Shown: positions 1 through 7,737 of the stretch, in pieces
Layout of the letters: each line of letters starts with the position of its first letter
How positions within the stretch are numbered: the stretch's first letter is position 1
IMG/VR virus record: IMGVR_UViG_3300026094_000008
Span: 1 to 46,779 of that record
Reading direction: 5' to 3' (one strand)
Origin: a virus
DNA length: 46,779 nucleotides
The notes under the pieces: model-generated
The model's input: the letters and a program-made list of their open reading frames with translations, nothing else
Database searches by the model: none
What the model was told of the DNA's origin: nothing
Program-made: the position numbers and the translations under genes

Positions 1-28
1 CCTGTTTAAGTGTTGCTAGATCAGACAT
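1..28 (-). CDS. 5' end of an unidentified gene, cut by the window edge
   Basis: The minus strand has an ATG at 28-26 preceded, after 8 nt, by a strong Shine-Dalgarno sequence AAGGAG (complement of 37-42) and, further up, by a late-promoter motif. The readable start is MSDLATLKQ, which is too short to identify. It diverges from the neck gene 14. In many T4-like phages gene 13 lies directly upstream of 14 on the same strand, so this divergent neighbour is a departure from that order. Confidence 0.6.
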
Positions 29-48
29 TTTGTAAACTCCTTGACTAG

Positions 49-55
49 TATTTAT
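49..55 (-). promoter_or_regulatory. Late promoter -10 motif ATAAATA for the leftmost minus-strand gene
   Basis: The minus strand reads ATAAATA here, about 20 nt upstream of the start codon at 28 and followed by AAGGAG. It matches the T4-type late promoter core (TATAAATA) and its marine T4-like variants. It sits back to back with the plus-strand motif at 60-66. Confidence 0.65.
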
Positions 56-59
56 GCTG

Positions 60-66
60 CTAAATA
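60..66 (+). promoter_or_regulatory. Late promoter -10 motif CTAAATA for the gp14-gp15 unit
   Basis: CTAAATA is the form of the late -10 element seen in marine T4-like phages. Transcription starting about 6 nt downstream would give a very short leader that begins just before the Shine-Dalgarno AGGAG at 75-79. Only 4 nt separate it from the divergent motif at 49-55. Confidence 0.65.
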
Positions 67-74
67 TGTAAAAC

Positions 75-79
75 AGGAG
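75..79 (+). promoter_or_regulatory. Shine-Dalgarno AGGAG that decides the gp14 start
   Basis: AGGAG lies 7 nt before the ATT codon at 87. The first in-frame ATG (159) has no Shine-Dalgarno match at the right distance. The reading frame is open from just after a stop at 69, and the residues from 87 onward look like a normal gp14 N-terminus. The site therefore supports initiation at ATT 87. Confidence 0.6.
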
Positions 80-86
80 AAGAACA

Positions 87-1466
87 ATTCCTCGGCTATC
101 ATTATACCGTCCAGAAAAGGGCAACGATTACGACTTTCTAGATCAACAGATTTCCGAAATGTTTACTGTAGGCGGTACTGACATTCATCTACACAAGTAC
201 CTTGGTGTTCCTACCGACGGCGAACAGGGAACAGCGGATCAGCCTGTGTATGATTCACTGGATCCCACAAACATACAGGATCTTCTTTTCCTCGAAAACA
301 GAGACAGAAAATACGATGAAGATATCTACACTCTGAGAGGCATATACAATGTACAAGATATCGACTTTAATCTTTCTCAGTTTGGCCTATTCTTAGACAA
401 CGACACACTGTTTTTGACTATCCATATAAATTCTTCAGTAAAAACTGTCGGTAGAAAGATAATATCAGGTGACGTTATAGAACTTCCGCATTTGAAAGAT
501 TACTACGCACTAGATGAAGCAAGTGTAGCACTGAAAAGATTCTATGTAGTAGAGGATGTGACCAGAGCATCGGAAGGTTTCTCACCTACTTGGTATCCAC
601 ATCTATACAGACTGAAACTGAAACAGATTGTTGATTCACAGGAGTTCAAAGACATACTGGATCTTCCCGCAGATGAAGAAGATCCAGGTGGTGAGACTTT
701 GAGAGATCTGCTTTCTACCTATGATAGAGAGATGAATATAAATGACTCCGTAATAGAGCAGGCAGAAGCAGATGCTCCTAAGAGTGGATATGATGTCAGT
801 CACTACTATCAGCTGCGGCTAGATCCAAACGAAACAGGTGCCACAGTAGAAGTAGAGCAGGTAGACGGTGAGTTTACATCAGCACCTCCCGCTGGCAAGG
901 GCTATCAGGGCTATATGCTGGGAGAGGATGCTACACCGAACGGACAACAGTTCGGACATGGTATTCAGTTTCCTGCTTCGCCTAACAAGTATGACTACTT
1001 TTTGCGCACTGACTTTAGACCTAAAAGAATGTTTCAGTTTGATGGCAACAAGTGGGTCAAGGTACACGACGATGTAAGAATGACTATGACAAATTCCCAA
1101 GACAGACGCACACAGAAGACTGGCTTTATAAACAACAGAAACTTTGTGTATAACGATCTAGCAGCACAGGATGTTGTGAATTTAGAGAAAGGCGATACAG
1201 AAATACATACCAATATCGCAGTCGCAGACCAAGCAGAGTATCTTGTTCTAAAATACGATACTATAGAAAAATCCTATGCTGTTGCGGATTATCCTGCTAT
1301 GATTACCACACAGGACAGTTCCAAAATCACAATAGAACTGCCTGAGGTATCTGGTGTTCAAGAGTCAATTGATTACACAGGAGCTTGGGAAGTGAAATTC
1401 TATCGCAACAGAGAAGCAGAGCGACAGGCACTGTCACAAGCTCTCAGACCACGGGCAGATAACTGA
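87..1466 (+). CDS. 14: Neck protein gp14 (T4-like), with apparent ATT start
   Basis: This is a structural protein of the neck that joins filled heads to tails, called from overall resemblance to marine T4-like gp14. Recognisable stretches are TNIQDLLFLENRDRKYD, the NVQDIDFNLSQFGLF block, and the ASEGFSPTWYPHLYRLKL block. T4 gp14 is about 256 residues, so at roughly 459 residues this copy is long. The extra C-terminal half carries a fibre-like segment (FLRTDFRPKRMFQFDGNKW). The frame is open back to 72 and codes for YRPEKGNDYDFLDQQI before the first ATG at 159, which is gp14-like sequence. No ATG, GTG or TTG exists there, but ATT at 87 has AGGAG 7 nt upstream, giving M/I-PRLSLYRP. The gene shares its last base with the start of gp15 (TGATG). 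The assignment is firm; the start is inferred. Confidence 0.85.
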   Translation: MPRLSLYRPEKGNDYDFLDQQISEMFTVGGTDIHLHKYLGVPTDGEQGTADQPVYDSLDPTNIQDLLFLENRDRKYDEDIYTLRGIYNVQDIDFNLSQFGLFLDNDTLFLTIHINSSVKTVGRKIISGDVIELPHLKDYYALDEASVALKRFYVVEDVTRASEGFSPTWYPHLYRLKLKQIVDSQEFKDILDLPADEEDPGGETLRDLLSTYDREMNINDSVIEQAEADAPKSGYDVSHYYQLRLDPNETGATVEVEQVDGEFTSAPPAGKGYQGYMLGEDATPNGQQFGHGIQFPASPNKYDYFLRTDFRPKRMFQFDGNKWVKVHDDVRMTMTNSQDRRTQKTGFINNRNFVYNDLAAQDVVNLEKGDTEIHTNIAVADQAEYLVLKYDTIEKSYAVADYPAMITTQDSSKITIELPEVSGVQESIDYTGAWEVKFYRNREAERQALSQALRPRADN

Positions 1467-2935
1467 TGTCAAAACAACTTGATCATTTCTACGACGGACA
1501 ACTAAGAAGATATATCACTCAGATGATAAGAATGATGAGTGGCTTTTCCTACAAAGACAGTTCAGGCGAAGTAACTACAGTGCCTGCCATGTACGGCGAT
1601 CTTACACGTCAGGTTGCGAATATTATAAGAAACAATTCTGAAAACAAAATACCAAACGCACCGAGAATGGCGCTGTATGTTACAGGCCTAGAATTGGACA
1701 CTTCGAGACTAGCAGACTCATCCTATGTCAACAAGGTTAATATTCGAGAAAGAGAGTTTGACTCTGCAGGCAACGAGTATCTAAACACAGAAGGCAAGAA
1801 CTATACTGTTGAACGTCTTATGCCTACACCCTACACTCTTACTGTTAGTGTAGACCTATGGAGCACAAACACAGATCAGAAACTGCAGATACTTGAACAG
1901 ATTCTTATGCTGTTTAATCCTTCTCTCGAACTGCAGACTACAGATAACTATCTCGACTGGACTTCGCTGTCCGCAGTATATCTCGACGGTATAACTTGGA
2001 GTTCACGATCAATACCTCAAGGCACTGAAACCGAAATCGATGTAGCAACACTATCGTTTACTACACCTATCTACATCTCACCGCCTGCTAAAGTAAAACG
2101 ACTAGGTGTTATTACAGACATAGTTAGTAGAATTCACAATTCCAAGCAGGAGTTAATAGACGCCACTACAGATATTGATTTTTCACTGCCTGACGGCGAT
2201 GCTGATATAGAAACAGAACTGTTTGTAAATGAGTCGGGCGACATCGAACGTGCTACCACAAGAAAAGACTATGACACAGAAGAGTCTGTGCTGGCAATTC
2301 TAAAAACCACCTATCAAAATATTGATCTACTTGTAATGAACAACACTCTACAACTGGTTAAAAACGGTAGTGTAGGTGGATTATCATGGTGGCAATTCCT
2401 AGAAGCATTTCCGTTCAAGTTCGAAGAAGGTATTTCTACTATACGATTACAGCGTTCGGATCTTGCCACAGAAATTGTAGGCACGCTTGCGATATCAAAT
2501 GTAGACACCGAAGCTGTTGTAAACTGGGACGAAGATTCAATTCCCACTGACACTGTTATTAACAGCAGTCTAGGAGCAAGGTCTAAGATAGATTATATAA
2601 TAGATCCGCAAAAATCAAATCCTCAAAATCTAGACCTAGGTTCTAATCCAAGAATCCTTATTCTAAATTCAATCGGTGATTCTCAAAACACAGACGGCGC
2701 TGACGCTTGGAAGAATCAAGACGGATCAGACTTCGTTGCCACTGCTAACGACATTATAGAATGGACGGGTACAGAGTGGCAGGTGGTATTTGATTCTACT
2801 GACAATGATTCGTCAGTAACTCCTGTGTATACTACAAATCTTAACACTGGCGTTCAATATAAATTTGAAAATTCAGAATGGCGCCTTTCATTCGAAGGCG
2901 AATATCCGAACGGAACCTGGCGCATAGAATTCTAA
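1466..2935 (+). CDS. 15: Tail completion and sheath stabiliser gp15 (T4-like)
   Basis: In T4, gp15 caps the tail tube and sheath and is the surface that binds the neck. The N-terminal half shows the family pattern: FYDGQLRRYITQMIRM at about residues 8-23, PAMYGDLTRQ at about 40, ERLMPTPYTL at about 115, DQKLQILEQILMLFNPSLEL at about 136-155, and a membrane-proximal-like SPPAKVKRLGVI at about 206. At 489 residues it is much longer than T4 gp15 (272). The extra C-terminal part is acidic with repeated Trp-containing strands (IIEWTGTEWQVVF, SEWRLSF) resembling small fibre modules. It overlaps gp14 by 1 nt, so translation is probably coupled. Its position next to gp14 agrees with the T4 order. Confidence 0.85.
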   Translation: MSKQLDHFYDGQLRRYITQMIRMMSGFSYKDSSGEVTTVPAMYGDLTRQVANIIRNNSENKIPNAPRMALYVTGLELDTSRLADSSYVNKVNIREREFDSAGNEYLNTEGKNYTVERLMPTPYTLTVSVDLWSTNTDQKLQILEQILMLFNPSLELQTTDNYLDWTSLSAVYLDGITWSSRSIPQGTETEIDVATLSFTTPIYISPPAKVKRLGVITDIVSRIHNSKQELIDATTDIDFSLPDGDADIETELFVNESGDIERATTRKDYDTEESVLAILKTTYQNIDLLVMNNTLQLVKNGSVGGLSWWQFLEAFPFKFEEGISTIRLQRSDLATEIVGTLAISNVDTEAVVNWDEDSIPTDTVINSSLGARSKIDYIIDPQKSNPQNLDLGSNPRILILNSIGDSQNTDGADAWKNQDGSDFVATANDIIEWTGTEWQVVFDSTDNDSSVTPVYTTNLNTGVQYKFENSEWRLSFEGEYPNGTWRIEF

Positions 2936-2948
2936 CATAATTACTAGT

Positions 2949-3389
2949 ATGGAAACTGTAATTTGTTCCGGCGCGCTCTTCTTTGCGCTTAATTCAAAAA
3001 GATTTTTATTTTTACATCGTGCTAGAGGTAAAAGATCTAATGTATGGGGATTAGTAGGCGGCACAAATGAGAATTGCGAAACTCCTTGGGAGGGGTTAAA
3101 AAGAGAAATTGACGAAGAAATCGGAAAACAAATAATTATAAAGTCTATGCCTCTAGAAACGTTTGTTTCGAATGACAAAAAATTTAATTTTCATACATAT
3201 CTATGCATAATAGAAAAAGAATTTCAACCTCTGTTGAACGAAGAACACAACGGCTACGCATGGGTATCTTACGGCAAGTGGCCAAGACCGTTGCACTATG
3301 GTTTACATAATACACTTAACAAAAAACAAAATAAAACAAAAATACAAACACTGTTTGAAATCACGGAGTTATTAAATGTCAATGGGTGA
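2949..3389 (+). CDS. Nudix hydrolase
   Basis: Nudix enzymes hydrolyse nucleoside diphosphates linked to another group, using Mg2+. The Nudix box is clear from residue 38 to 60: Gly38, Glu44, then RE at 52-53 and EE at 56-57 followed by Gly59, fitting G-x5-E-x7-REU-x-EE-x-G. The 146-residue length is normal for a single-domain enzyme. It lies 14 nt after gp15 without a convincing Shine-Dalgarno and overlaps the cupin gene by 14 nt, so it is probably read with the late genes. Nudix genes are frequent accessory genes in marine T4-like phages. The substrate cannot be told from sequence; mRNA cap-like ends, dNTPs, ADP-ribose or nucleotide-sugars are all possible. Confidence 0.85.
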   Translation: METVICSGALFFALNSKRFLFLHRARGKRSNVWGLVGGTNENCETPWEGLKREIDEEIGKQIIIKSMPLETFVSNDKKFNFHTYLCIIEKEFQPLLNEEHNGYAWVSYGKWPRPLHYGLHNTLNKKQNKTKIQTLFEITELLNVNG

Positions 3390-3750
3390 ATCAGTTACAA
3401 CTACAGACTTCGGTTATCAGCTTATGTGGGCTGACACTGACGACTACAATTGCAAAATTTTAATTTTTAATCAGCCAGGCGATATTACTCCTATGCATTT
3501 TCATAGAGATACTAACAAGTCTTGGTTTGTAAACGCAGGAAGATTTAGGATTAGGTGGATAGATACAACAGACGGTAATCTCTACGAAAAAGATGTCGTA
3601 GAAGGTAATGTGTTCCATGTCCCTACTTTGATGCCTGTAAGCATTGAATCACTATCTGCTAGTGCAACACTAGCACAGGTTAGCAATCAAGATCCAGACC
3701 TAGATTATTTTCATATCAATCCTGCTCGAGGAAATTTCGATGCTTCCTAA
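3376..3750 (+). CDS. Small cupin-fold protein
   Basis: This single-domain protein of 124 residues has a cupin-like metal-binding pattern. The first motif is PMHFHRDTNKSWFV at about residues 39-52, with His at 41 and 43 and a Gly-containing turn (NAGRFRIRW) after it. The second half has GNVFHVPTLMPVSIES, with a His-x-Pro like cupin motif 2. The usual motif-1 Glu is replaced by Ser/Trp. Cupins bind a metal and act as isomerases, dioxygenases or sugar/ligand binders; the reaction here is unknown. Genes of this kind occur near gp15/gp16 in marine T4-like phages. It overlaps both neighbours (14 nt and 11 nt). Confidence 0.65.
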   Translation: MSMGESVTTTDFGYQLMWADTDDYNCKILIFNQPGDITPMHFHRDTNKSWFVNAGRFRIRWIDTTDGNLYEKDVVEGNVFHVPTLMPVSIESLSASATLAQVSNQDPDLDYFHINPARGNFDAS

Positions 3751-4000
3751 AATGACTAATATTCCGAAAGTAAAAAAAGATCTCAAAAAATATCAAGAAG
3801 CAATTGGCTCTATTCCAAATAATTATATACAGCAAAAAGCACAGAAACTTCTAGACGATCTTGTTAACGAATTTAAAATGATAGACAAAGGTCATGCAAG
3901 CGAATATGATGGTAACATACAACCTAAAGATATTAGAGATAATGTAGTTAGATCGATCGAAATTAGACGCGAACTAGAAAAATATGTTCGACTTAGATAA
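3740..4000 (+). CDS. Small charged helical protein of unknown function
   Basis: This 86-residue Lys/Glu-rich protein is predicted mostly helical by eye (runs such as KVKKDLKKYQEAIG and RSIEIRRELEKYVRLR). I recognise no family. The start at 3740 is chosen because GAGG at about 3728-3731 is well spaced; the in-frame ATG at 3752 has none. It overlaps the cupin gene by 11 nt and its 3' end overlaps the convergent fibre gene by 8 nt, so it ends the plus-strand unit. It is not obviously the small terminase gp16, which is larger in T4 (164 aa). Confidence 0.6.
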   Translation: MLPKMTNIPKVKKDLKKYQEAIGSIPNNYIQQKAQKLLDDLVNEFKMIDKGHASEYDGNIQPKDIRDNVVRSIEIRRELEKYVRLR

Positions 4001-6089
4001 CTGATATTCGTTTAATATTGATAGGTCCTACCATTGCACTGTGACTTAGACATTGATATCTATATGTTCCGAATATTGTTTCTAGTATTCTCCAATATAA
4101 TGTTCCAGAAGCTTTTCCTTGTGCATTAGAACCAGTAGAAACATTTCCATCTGAATCTACATGAACAAGACCGTCTGTAAGATTGTTTCCTTGTGAATCT
4201 TGAATAGCAAAGGGATGTCCTCCTATTTGATCTAAATCAAATGCTACTGTAGCGCCTGATAGCGCATATATTGTTGGATTCTCTCCAGCGTAGTGTGGAG
4301 CAAATGTATATGCAGACGTTCCCACGTTATTCACTCTAAACATCAAAAGAGCAGGTTCGTAAATTTTATCTATTGTAAGTCCTGCAGCATTGGTTTCTGT
4401 AAGACTCGCAAATGATGTTGCAGACTCTTGCTGAGTAATAGTTAAAGTATCGCCGCTAACACTTGTAACAATTCCTGTACCGCCTGCGATAGTAAGAGTA
4501 TCGGTTACAGAATCTGCAGTTGTTGATCCTGAATCGCCGACAACAGTAGCAAATAAATTTTGGTCTGGGTCACCGCCCGTGCCATCTGTTGTAACAGTTG
4601 CAAATGTAAAATTACCAGATCCGTCTGTGGTTAAAACTTGCCCATCTGTGCCGTCTGAGATGTTTAAGTCTAATAAAGTTTGGGGAATAGAAGGTTTATT
4701 TATAAGATCAACGTAGTCTCCTGAAAATGCTTCAGAGTCGCTAACTGCATCTGTAATTCCATAACCTGATAAAGTAGTAGGCGTGGAAGTTAAATCACCA
4801 AATGCAACTGATGTAAGAGCTCCGATTCCTTCCGCTGTGGGCGGAGTAAATCGAAAAACACCTAATGTACTATCATAGGTTATAGCACCGTTTCCTGCCG
4901 GTGCTAATTCATTGCCGACACTTATATCTGATAATAATAATACATCTGGTGTGTTTGTAAAATTACTATAGTCGAGATAATAAGAACTGTCAAATCCGTC
5001 AAGTGTGTCAGCATCAAGACCAGTTCCACCTTCAGCTATATCAGTACCCGGTGCCCACTTTGCACCATCCCACTTAAGGACTTGGCCTGTTTGAGGAGCA
5101 CTGGTTGTTGTATCAACATCAGAAAGAAAGTCAATCGAAAAACTATCCAAGTTAATCGTAATCTGATTACTGTCTGTTAACGATTCAGTAGATATATTTT
5201 CTCCACCTAAAACACTTATTGTAGTAGTGTTGGCTGCATCGTACGATCCATCATCTGTTTCAACAAGGTCAAATGTAGCTGTGCCGTCGGAACCTCCAGT
5301 TTGGTCTGCAAATGTAAAATTACCAGATCCGTCTGTGGTTAAAACTTGCCCATCTGTGCCGTCTGAGATGTTTAAGTCTAATAAAGTTTGGGGAATAGAA
5401 GGTTTATTTATAAGATCTTGAAAGTCATTAGAATAGGCAACTGCGCTGAGAGGGCTTTGATATCCTACACCTACTGCGTCATTATAAGTTATATCTGTTA
5501 GCAATTTACGCCAAGCACCTGCATGAGCATAGTATAATGCGCCAGTAGAATGAACGTGCATAGTCATCCCATGATAAATATTGGGATCGTATTCAGCTAG
5601 CTGAAATTCTTGATCAACTGCGTTGGCATATTTGATTATATTATTACCAAAATCATATGTACCTGAAACATATGTCAGATTATTTTCAGAATCTGCTTCG
5701 TAGGGTATGTTAGGCACTTCGGCTAGATTAGCAACCGGAACCCATTCAGCTGCATGAGCAAAATACAATCTACCTTCTGAATGTACATGAGCAATCATAC
5801 CATGATAAGTGACAGGATCTACTTCGGTCTGAAGATCAGATAATGTATCCCAGTGAAAGCGTATGCGGTTTTTTTGACTTTGTAAATCTAGCTGTGCTGT
5901 TGGCAGTATATTATCAAAATCTGATCTTGCAATTTCAAATCCCCCAATGTCCTTTCCTGAATACACTTGGAGACTGTTTGTTGCTTTGTTAAAAAACACT
6001 TCTCCGCTGGATCCTGTAGTGCGAGACAAAAAATCACCGGGACGAGGAATAATTCGAATTCTATCTACAATAGGGGCAAAATTTGACAT
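3993..6089 (-). CDS. Tail-fibre-like protein with cupredoxin-like C-terminal domain
   Basis: This 698-residue virion or fibre protein has three parts. Residues about 1-220 include two related units with YHGMIAHVHSEGRLYFAHA and YHGMTMHVHSTGALYYAHA. The middle is a fibre-like repeat region containing LINKPSIPQTLLDLNISDG twice, encoded by two identical 110-bp DNA copies. The C-terminus (about 600-698) looks like a type-1 copper (cupredoxin) domain: His625, then Cys680, His683 and Met686 in the C-x2-H-x2-M order (YQCLSHSAMVG). That ligand set is complete. Similar domains occur at the ends of marine phage structural proteins; copper binding is not proven. A late promoter (6108-6114) and AAGGAA precede the ATG. 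Confidence 0.75.
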   Translation of the reverse strand: MSNFAPIVDRIRIIPRPGDFLSRTTGSSGEVFFNKATNSLQVYSGKDIGGFEIARSDFDNILPTAQLDLQSQKNRIRFHWDTLSDLQTEVDPVTYHGMIAHVHSEGRLYFAHAAEWVPVANLAEVPNIPYEADSENNLTYVSGTYDFGNNIIKYANAVDQEFQLAEYDPNIYHGMTMHVHSTGALYYAHAGAWRKLLTDITYNDAVGVGYQSPLSAVAYSNDFQDLINKPSIPQTLLDLNISDGTDGQVLTTDGSGNFTFADQTGGSDGTATFDLVETDDGSYDAANTTTISVLGGENISTESLTDSNQITINLDSFSIDFLSDVDTTTSAPQTGQVLKWDGAKWAPGTDIAEGGTGLDADTLDGFDSSYYLDYSNFTNTPDVLLLSDISVGNELAPAGNGAITYDSTLGVFRFTPPTAEGIGALTSVAFGDLTSTPTTLSGYGITDAVSDSEAFSGDYVDLINKPSIPQTLLDLNISDGTDGQVLTTDGSGNFTFATVTTDGTGGDPDQNLFATVVGDSGSTTADSVTDTLTIAGGTGIVTSVSGDTLTITQQESATSFASLTETNAAGLTIDKIYEPALLMFRVNNVGTSAYTFAPHYAGENPTIYALSGATVAFDLDQIGGHPFAIQDSQGNNLTDGLVHVDSDGNVSTGSNAQGKASGTLYWRILETIFGTYRYQCLSHSAMVGPINIKRISVI
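4600..4709 (-). repeat. 110-bp perfect direct repeat, copy 1
   Basis: This copy is base-for-base identical to 5308-5417. It lies in frame inside the fibre gene and codes for the segment NKPSIPQTLLDLNISDG and flanking residues. Perfect identity including third codon positions implies recent duplication or ongoing recombination between copies. Confidence 0.95.
5308..5417 (-). repeat. 110-bp perfect direct repeat, copy 2
   Basis: This is the second copy of the repeat at 4600-4709, 708 bp apart. Since 708 is a multiple of three, recombination between the copies would delete or duplicate 236 codons without breaking the frame. Confidence 0.95.
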
Positions 6090-6107
6090 ATCAGTTCCTT
6101 ACTGATG

Positions 6108-6114
6108 TATTTAT
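6108..6114 (-). promoter_or_regulatory. Late promoter ATAAATA for the 698-aa fibre gene
   Basis: The minus strand reads TTAAATAAATA here, 19 nt before the ATG at 6089, with AAGGAA (6094-6099) between. It lies in the 105-bp divergent gap between the fibre gene and the plus-strand glycosyltransferase-like gene. For the latter, the only comparable plus-strand motif is GTAAATA at 6182-6188, which would give an almost leaderless message. Confidence 0.65.
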
Positions 6115-6194
6115 TTAATAAGATGATATAGTAAATCACTGTTTTATACTTCTAAATGTAGAGAGATTTTCTTTATCCTTAGTAAATAGGGTAT

Positions 6195-7424
6195 ATGGTT
6201 ACTTCGAAAAAAGATCTTTTTAAAAACTATTATCAGCATAAAAAAAGAACAATATACGAAACATCTACTATCTATAAGCCGTCTATAAAAATTCCTTGTA
6301 GACTTTTTACTCCTAGTCGGCTTTTTAGTGTATGTAGGAAAGAAGGTATAAAGGAGTTTGCACATTTCTTTGAGATACAAAATTGCAACAGCAAACATGT
6401 GCTCTTTGTTGAATATGTTGGGAATAATAAATCTACTATAAGCAATTTAGAACAATTAATGTCTTTGAATACAGAGATTTTTTTTGTTTTAGATGATACT
6501 TATGAAGGATTATTAACTCAAGAGGAAGTAGATGAAATTATAAATTTATGTAACCAAAAAAATATTCCATACATATTTTATTCTAGTAATGAAAAACTTA
6601 AAGGACCTCAAGTATATTTTTTTAGTTATCACCTTTTGTACGATGTCTATGATAATATAAATGTACAATCTGATATAGTTAATCTTAACTTGTTTCCTCG
6701 GCAAAAAAAATTTTTGTGTATGAATAGAGAAGCAAGATTTCACAGATTAGAAATTGTTGACCATTTTTTGAAAAAAGATTTACTGAAACATTCCTTCGTG
6801 AGCTGTTTTAGCAGATACTGGCAAGATATTGAAACTACTGTAGTACAACAAGAACAGGCACTGAAATATCAAAGTCAAACCTATCTAGACGAAAATATAC
6901 TTTACAAAAATTTACCTGACGAATCAATTGAAAGACTTAAATCATATTTGCCGCTGCATTTAGATTTAAATGCTGGTCATCCTCAAGAAAAATCAAGACA
7001 CTTGCCAAATCCAAAAAAATATTATGAAAACAGTTATTGGAGTATCGTCGGTGAGCGAGATTTTTACGACGACCGATACCAAGGTTGGACGGAAAAGGTT
7101 TTAAAATGTTTCTTTTTTTATCATCCTTTTGTTATTGTAGGACTACCCCATACGTTAAAATCGCTACAAGAACTAGGATTTATTACATTTGGTCATGTAA
7201 TCGACGAAACCTACGATCAAATAGAAGATCATGAAAAAAGAATGACTGCAGTAAAATCTCAAATTGATTATCTTTCTAATTTAAATTATGCAGAGCATTT
7301 TAATTTGTATCAACAATTATTGCCTATTCTTAAACATAATAGACAGCACTATCTAAACCTTAATCTTAATTATAAACCCTCTATTTTTATTAATCAAGTA
7401 TTAGAATGGTATTATCATTCTTAG
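6195..7424 (+). CDS. Putative glycosyltransferase (GT10/fucosyltransferase-like C-terminus)
   Basis: This 409-residue soluble protein's C-terminal half has the look of a nucleotide-sugar binding glycosyltransferase. YWSIVGERDFYDD at about residues 278-290 is followed by GWTEKVLKCFFFYHPFVIVG at about 295-314 and then HTLKSLQELGFITF. The T/S-EK-x-h-hxxxPhIhhG pattern is that of GT10-type enzymes and of related phage proteins usually left unannotated. FLCMNREARFHRLE at about 173-186 begins the putative catalytic half. Its base composition is more AT-rich than the fibre genes, as for a late acquisition. It is the only plus-strand gene between two minus-strand blocks and overlaps the convergent 115-aa gene by 35 bp. 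Acceptor unknown. Confidence 0.5.
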   Translation: MVTSKKDLFKNYYQHKKRTIYETSTIYKPSIKIPCRLFTPSRLFSVCRKEGIKEFAHFFEIQNCNSKHVLFVEYVGNNKSTISNLEQLMSLNTEIFFVLDDTYEGLLTQEEVDEIINLCNQKNIPYIFYSSNEKLKGPQVYFFSYHLLYDVYDNINVQSDIVNLNLFPRQKKFLCMNREARFHRLEIVDHFLKKDLLKHSFVSCFSRYWQDIETTVVQQEQALKYQSQTYLDENILYKNLPDESIERLKSYLPLHLDLNAGHPQEKSRHLPNPKKYYENSYWSIVGERDFYDDRYQGWTEKVLKCFFFYHPFVIVGLPHTLKSLQELGFITFGHVIDETYDQIEDHEKRMTAVKSQIDYLSNLNYAEHFNLYQQLLPILKHNRQHYLNLNLNYKPSIFINQVLEWYYHS

Positions 7425-7737
7425 TTGGCATTTTATTAATTTCTGTTTGACGAATGCAAAATTGAAATAGAGTTTTGCTACATTCTTCAATATTTCCTTT
7501 TTCATAAAGGAAAGGTTGAAAATAAATTATCTGCGGCGAGCTTTCTTTAAATGTTGTTGACGAATCTATAACAATTTGTATATTCTCTAAATTCAATAAT
7601 GTATCTGTCACAATTAAATCTGCGTCTAATATAGTATCTACAAAAACAAATTTTTCTTTAGCAAGAAACTCTAACTCTTGTTTGAGAATTTTAGACTTTA
7701 AGTTTAAGAATAATTCGACGCAAGGTTTTTTAATCAT
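7390..7737 (-). CDS. Unknown 115-aa protein, last gene of the modification operon
   Basis: I recognise no family. It is AT-rich with alternating hydrophobic strands (FVFVDTILDADLIVTDT, IQIVIDSS, QIIYFQPF), which suggests a small alpha/beta fold. The start overlaps the upstream oxygenase gene by 4 nt (ATGA), so translation is likely coupled. Its 3' end overlaps the convergent 409-aa gene by 35 bp, so no dedicated terminator is visible. Confidence 0.65.
   Translation of the reverse strand: MIKKPCVELFLNLKSKILKQELEFLAKEKFVFVDTILDADLIVTDTLLNLENIQIVIDSSTTFKESSPQIIYFQPFLYEKGNIEECSKTLFQFCIRQTEINKMPTKNDNTILILD

Noticed and set aside
3740-4000. Small terminase gp16
   Set aside because: The position after gp15 suggested it, but the 86-aa protein is short and shows no terminase-small features I can point to.
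4600-5417. Possible CRISPR-like repeat array
   Set aside because: There are only two copies, 110 bp long, in frame within a coding sequence; no spacer-size intervals or cas genes.
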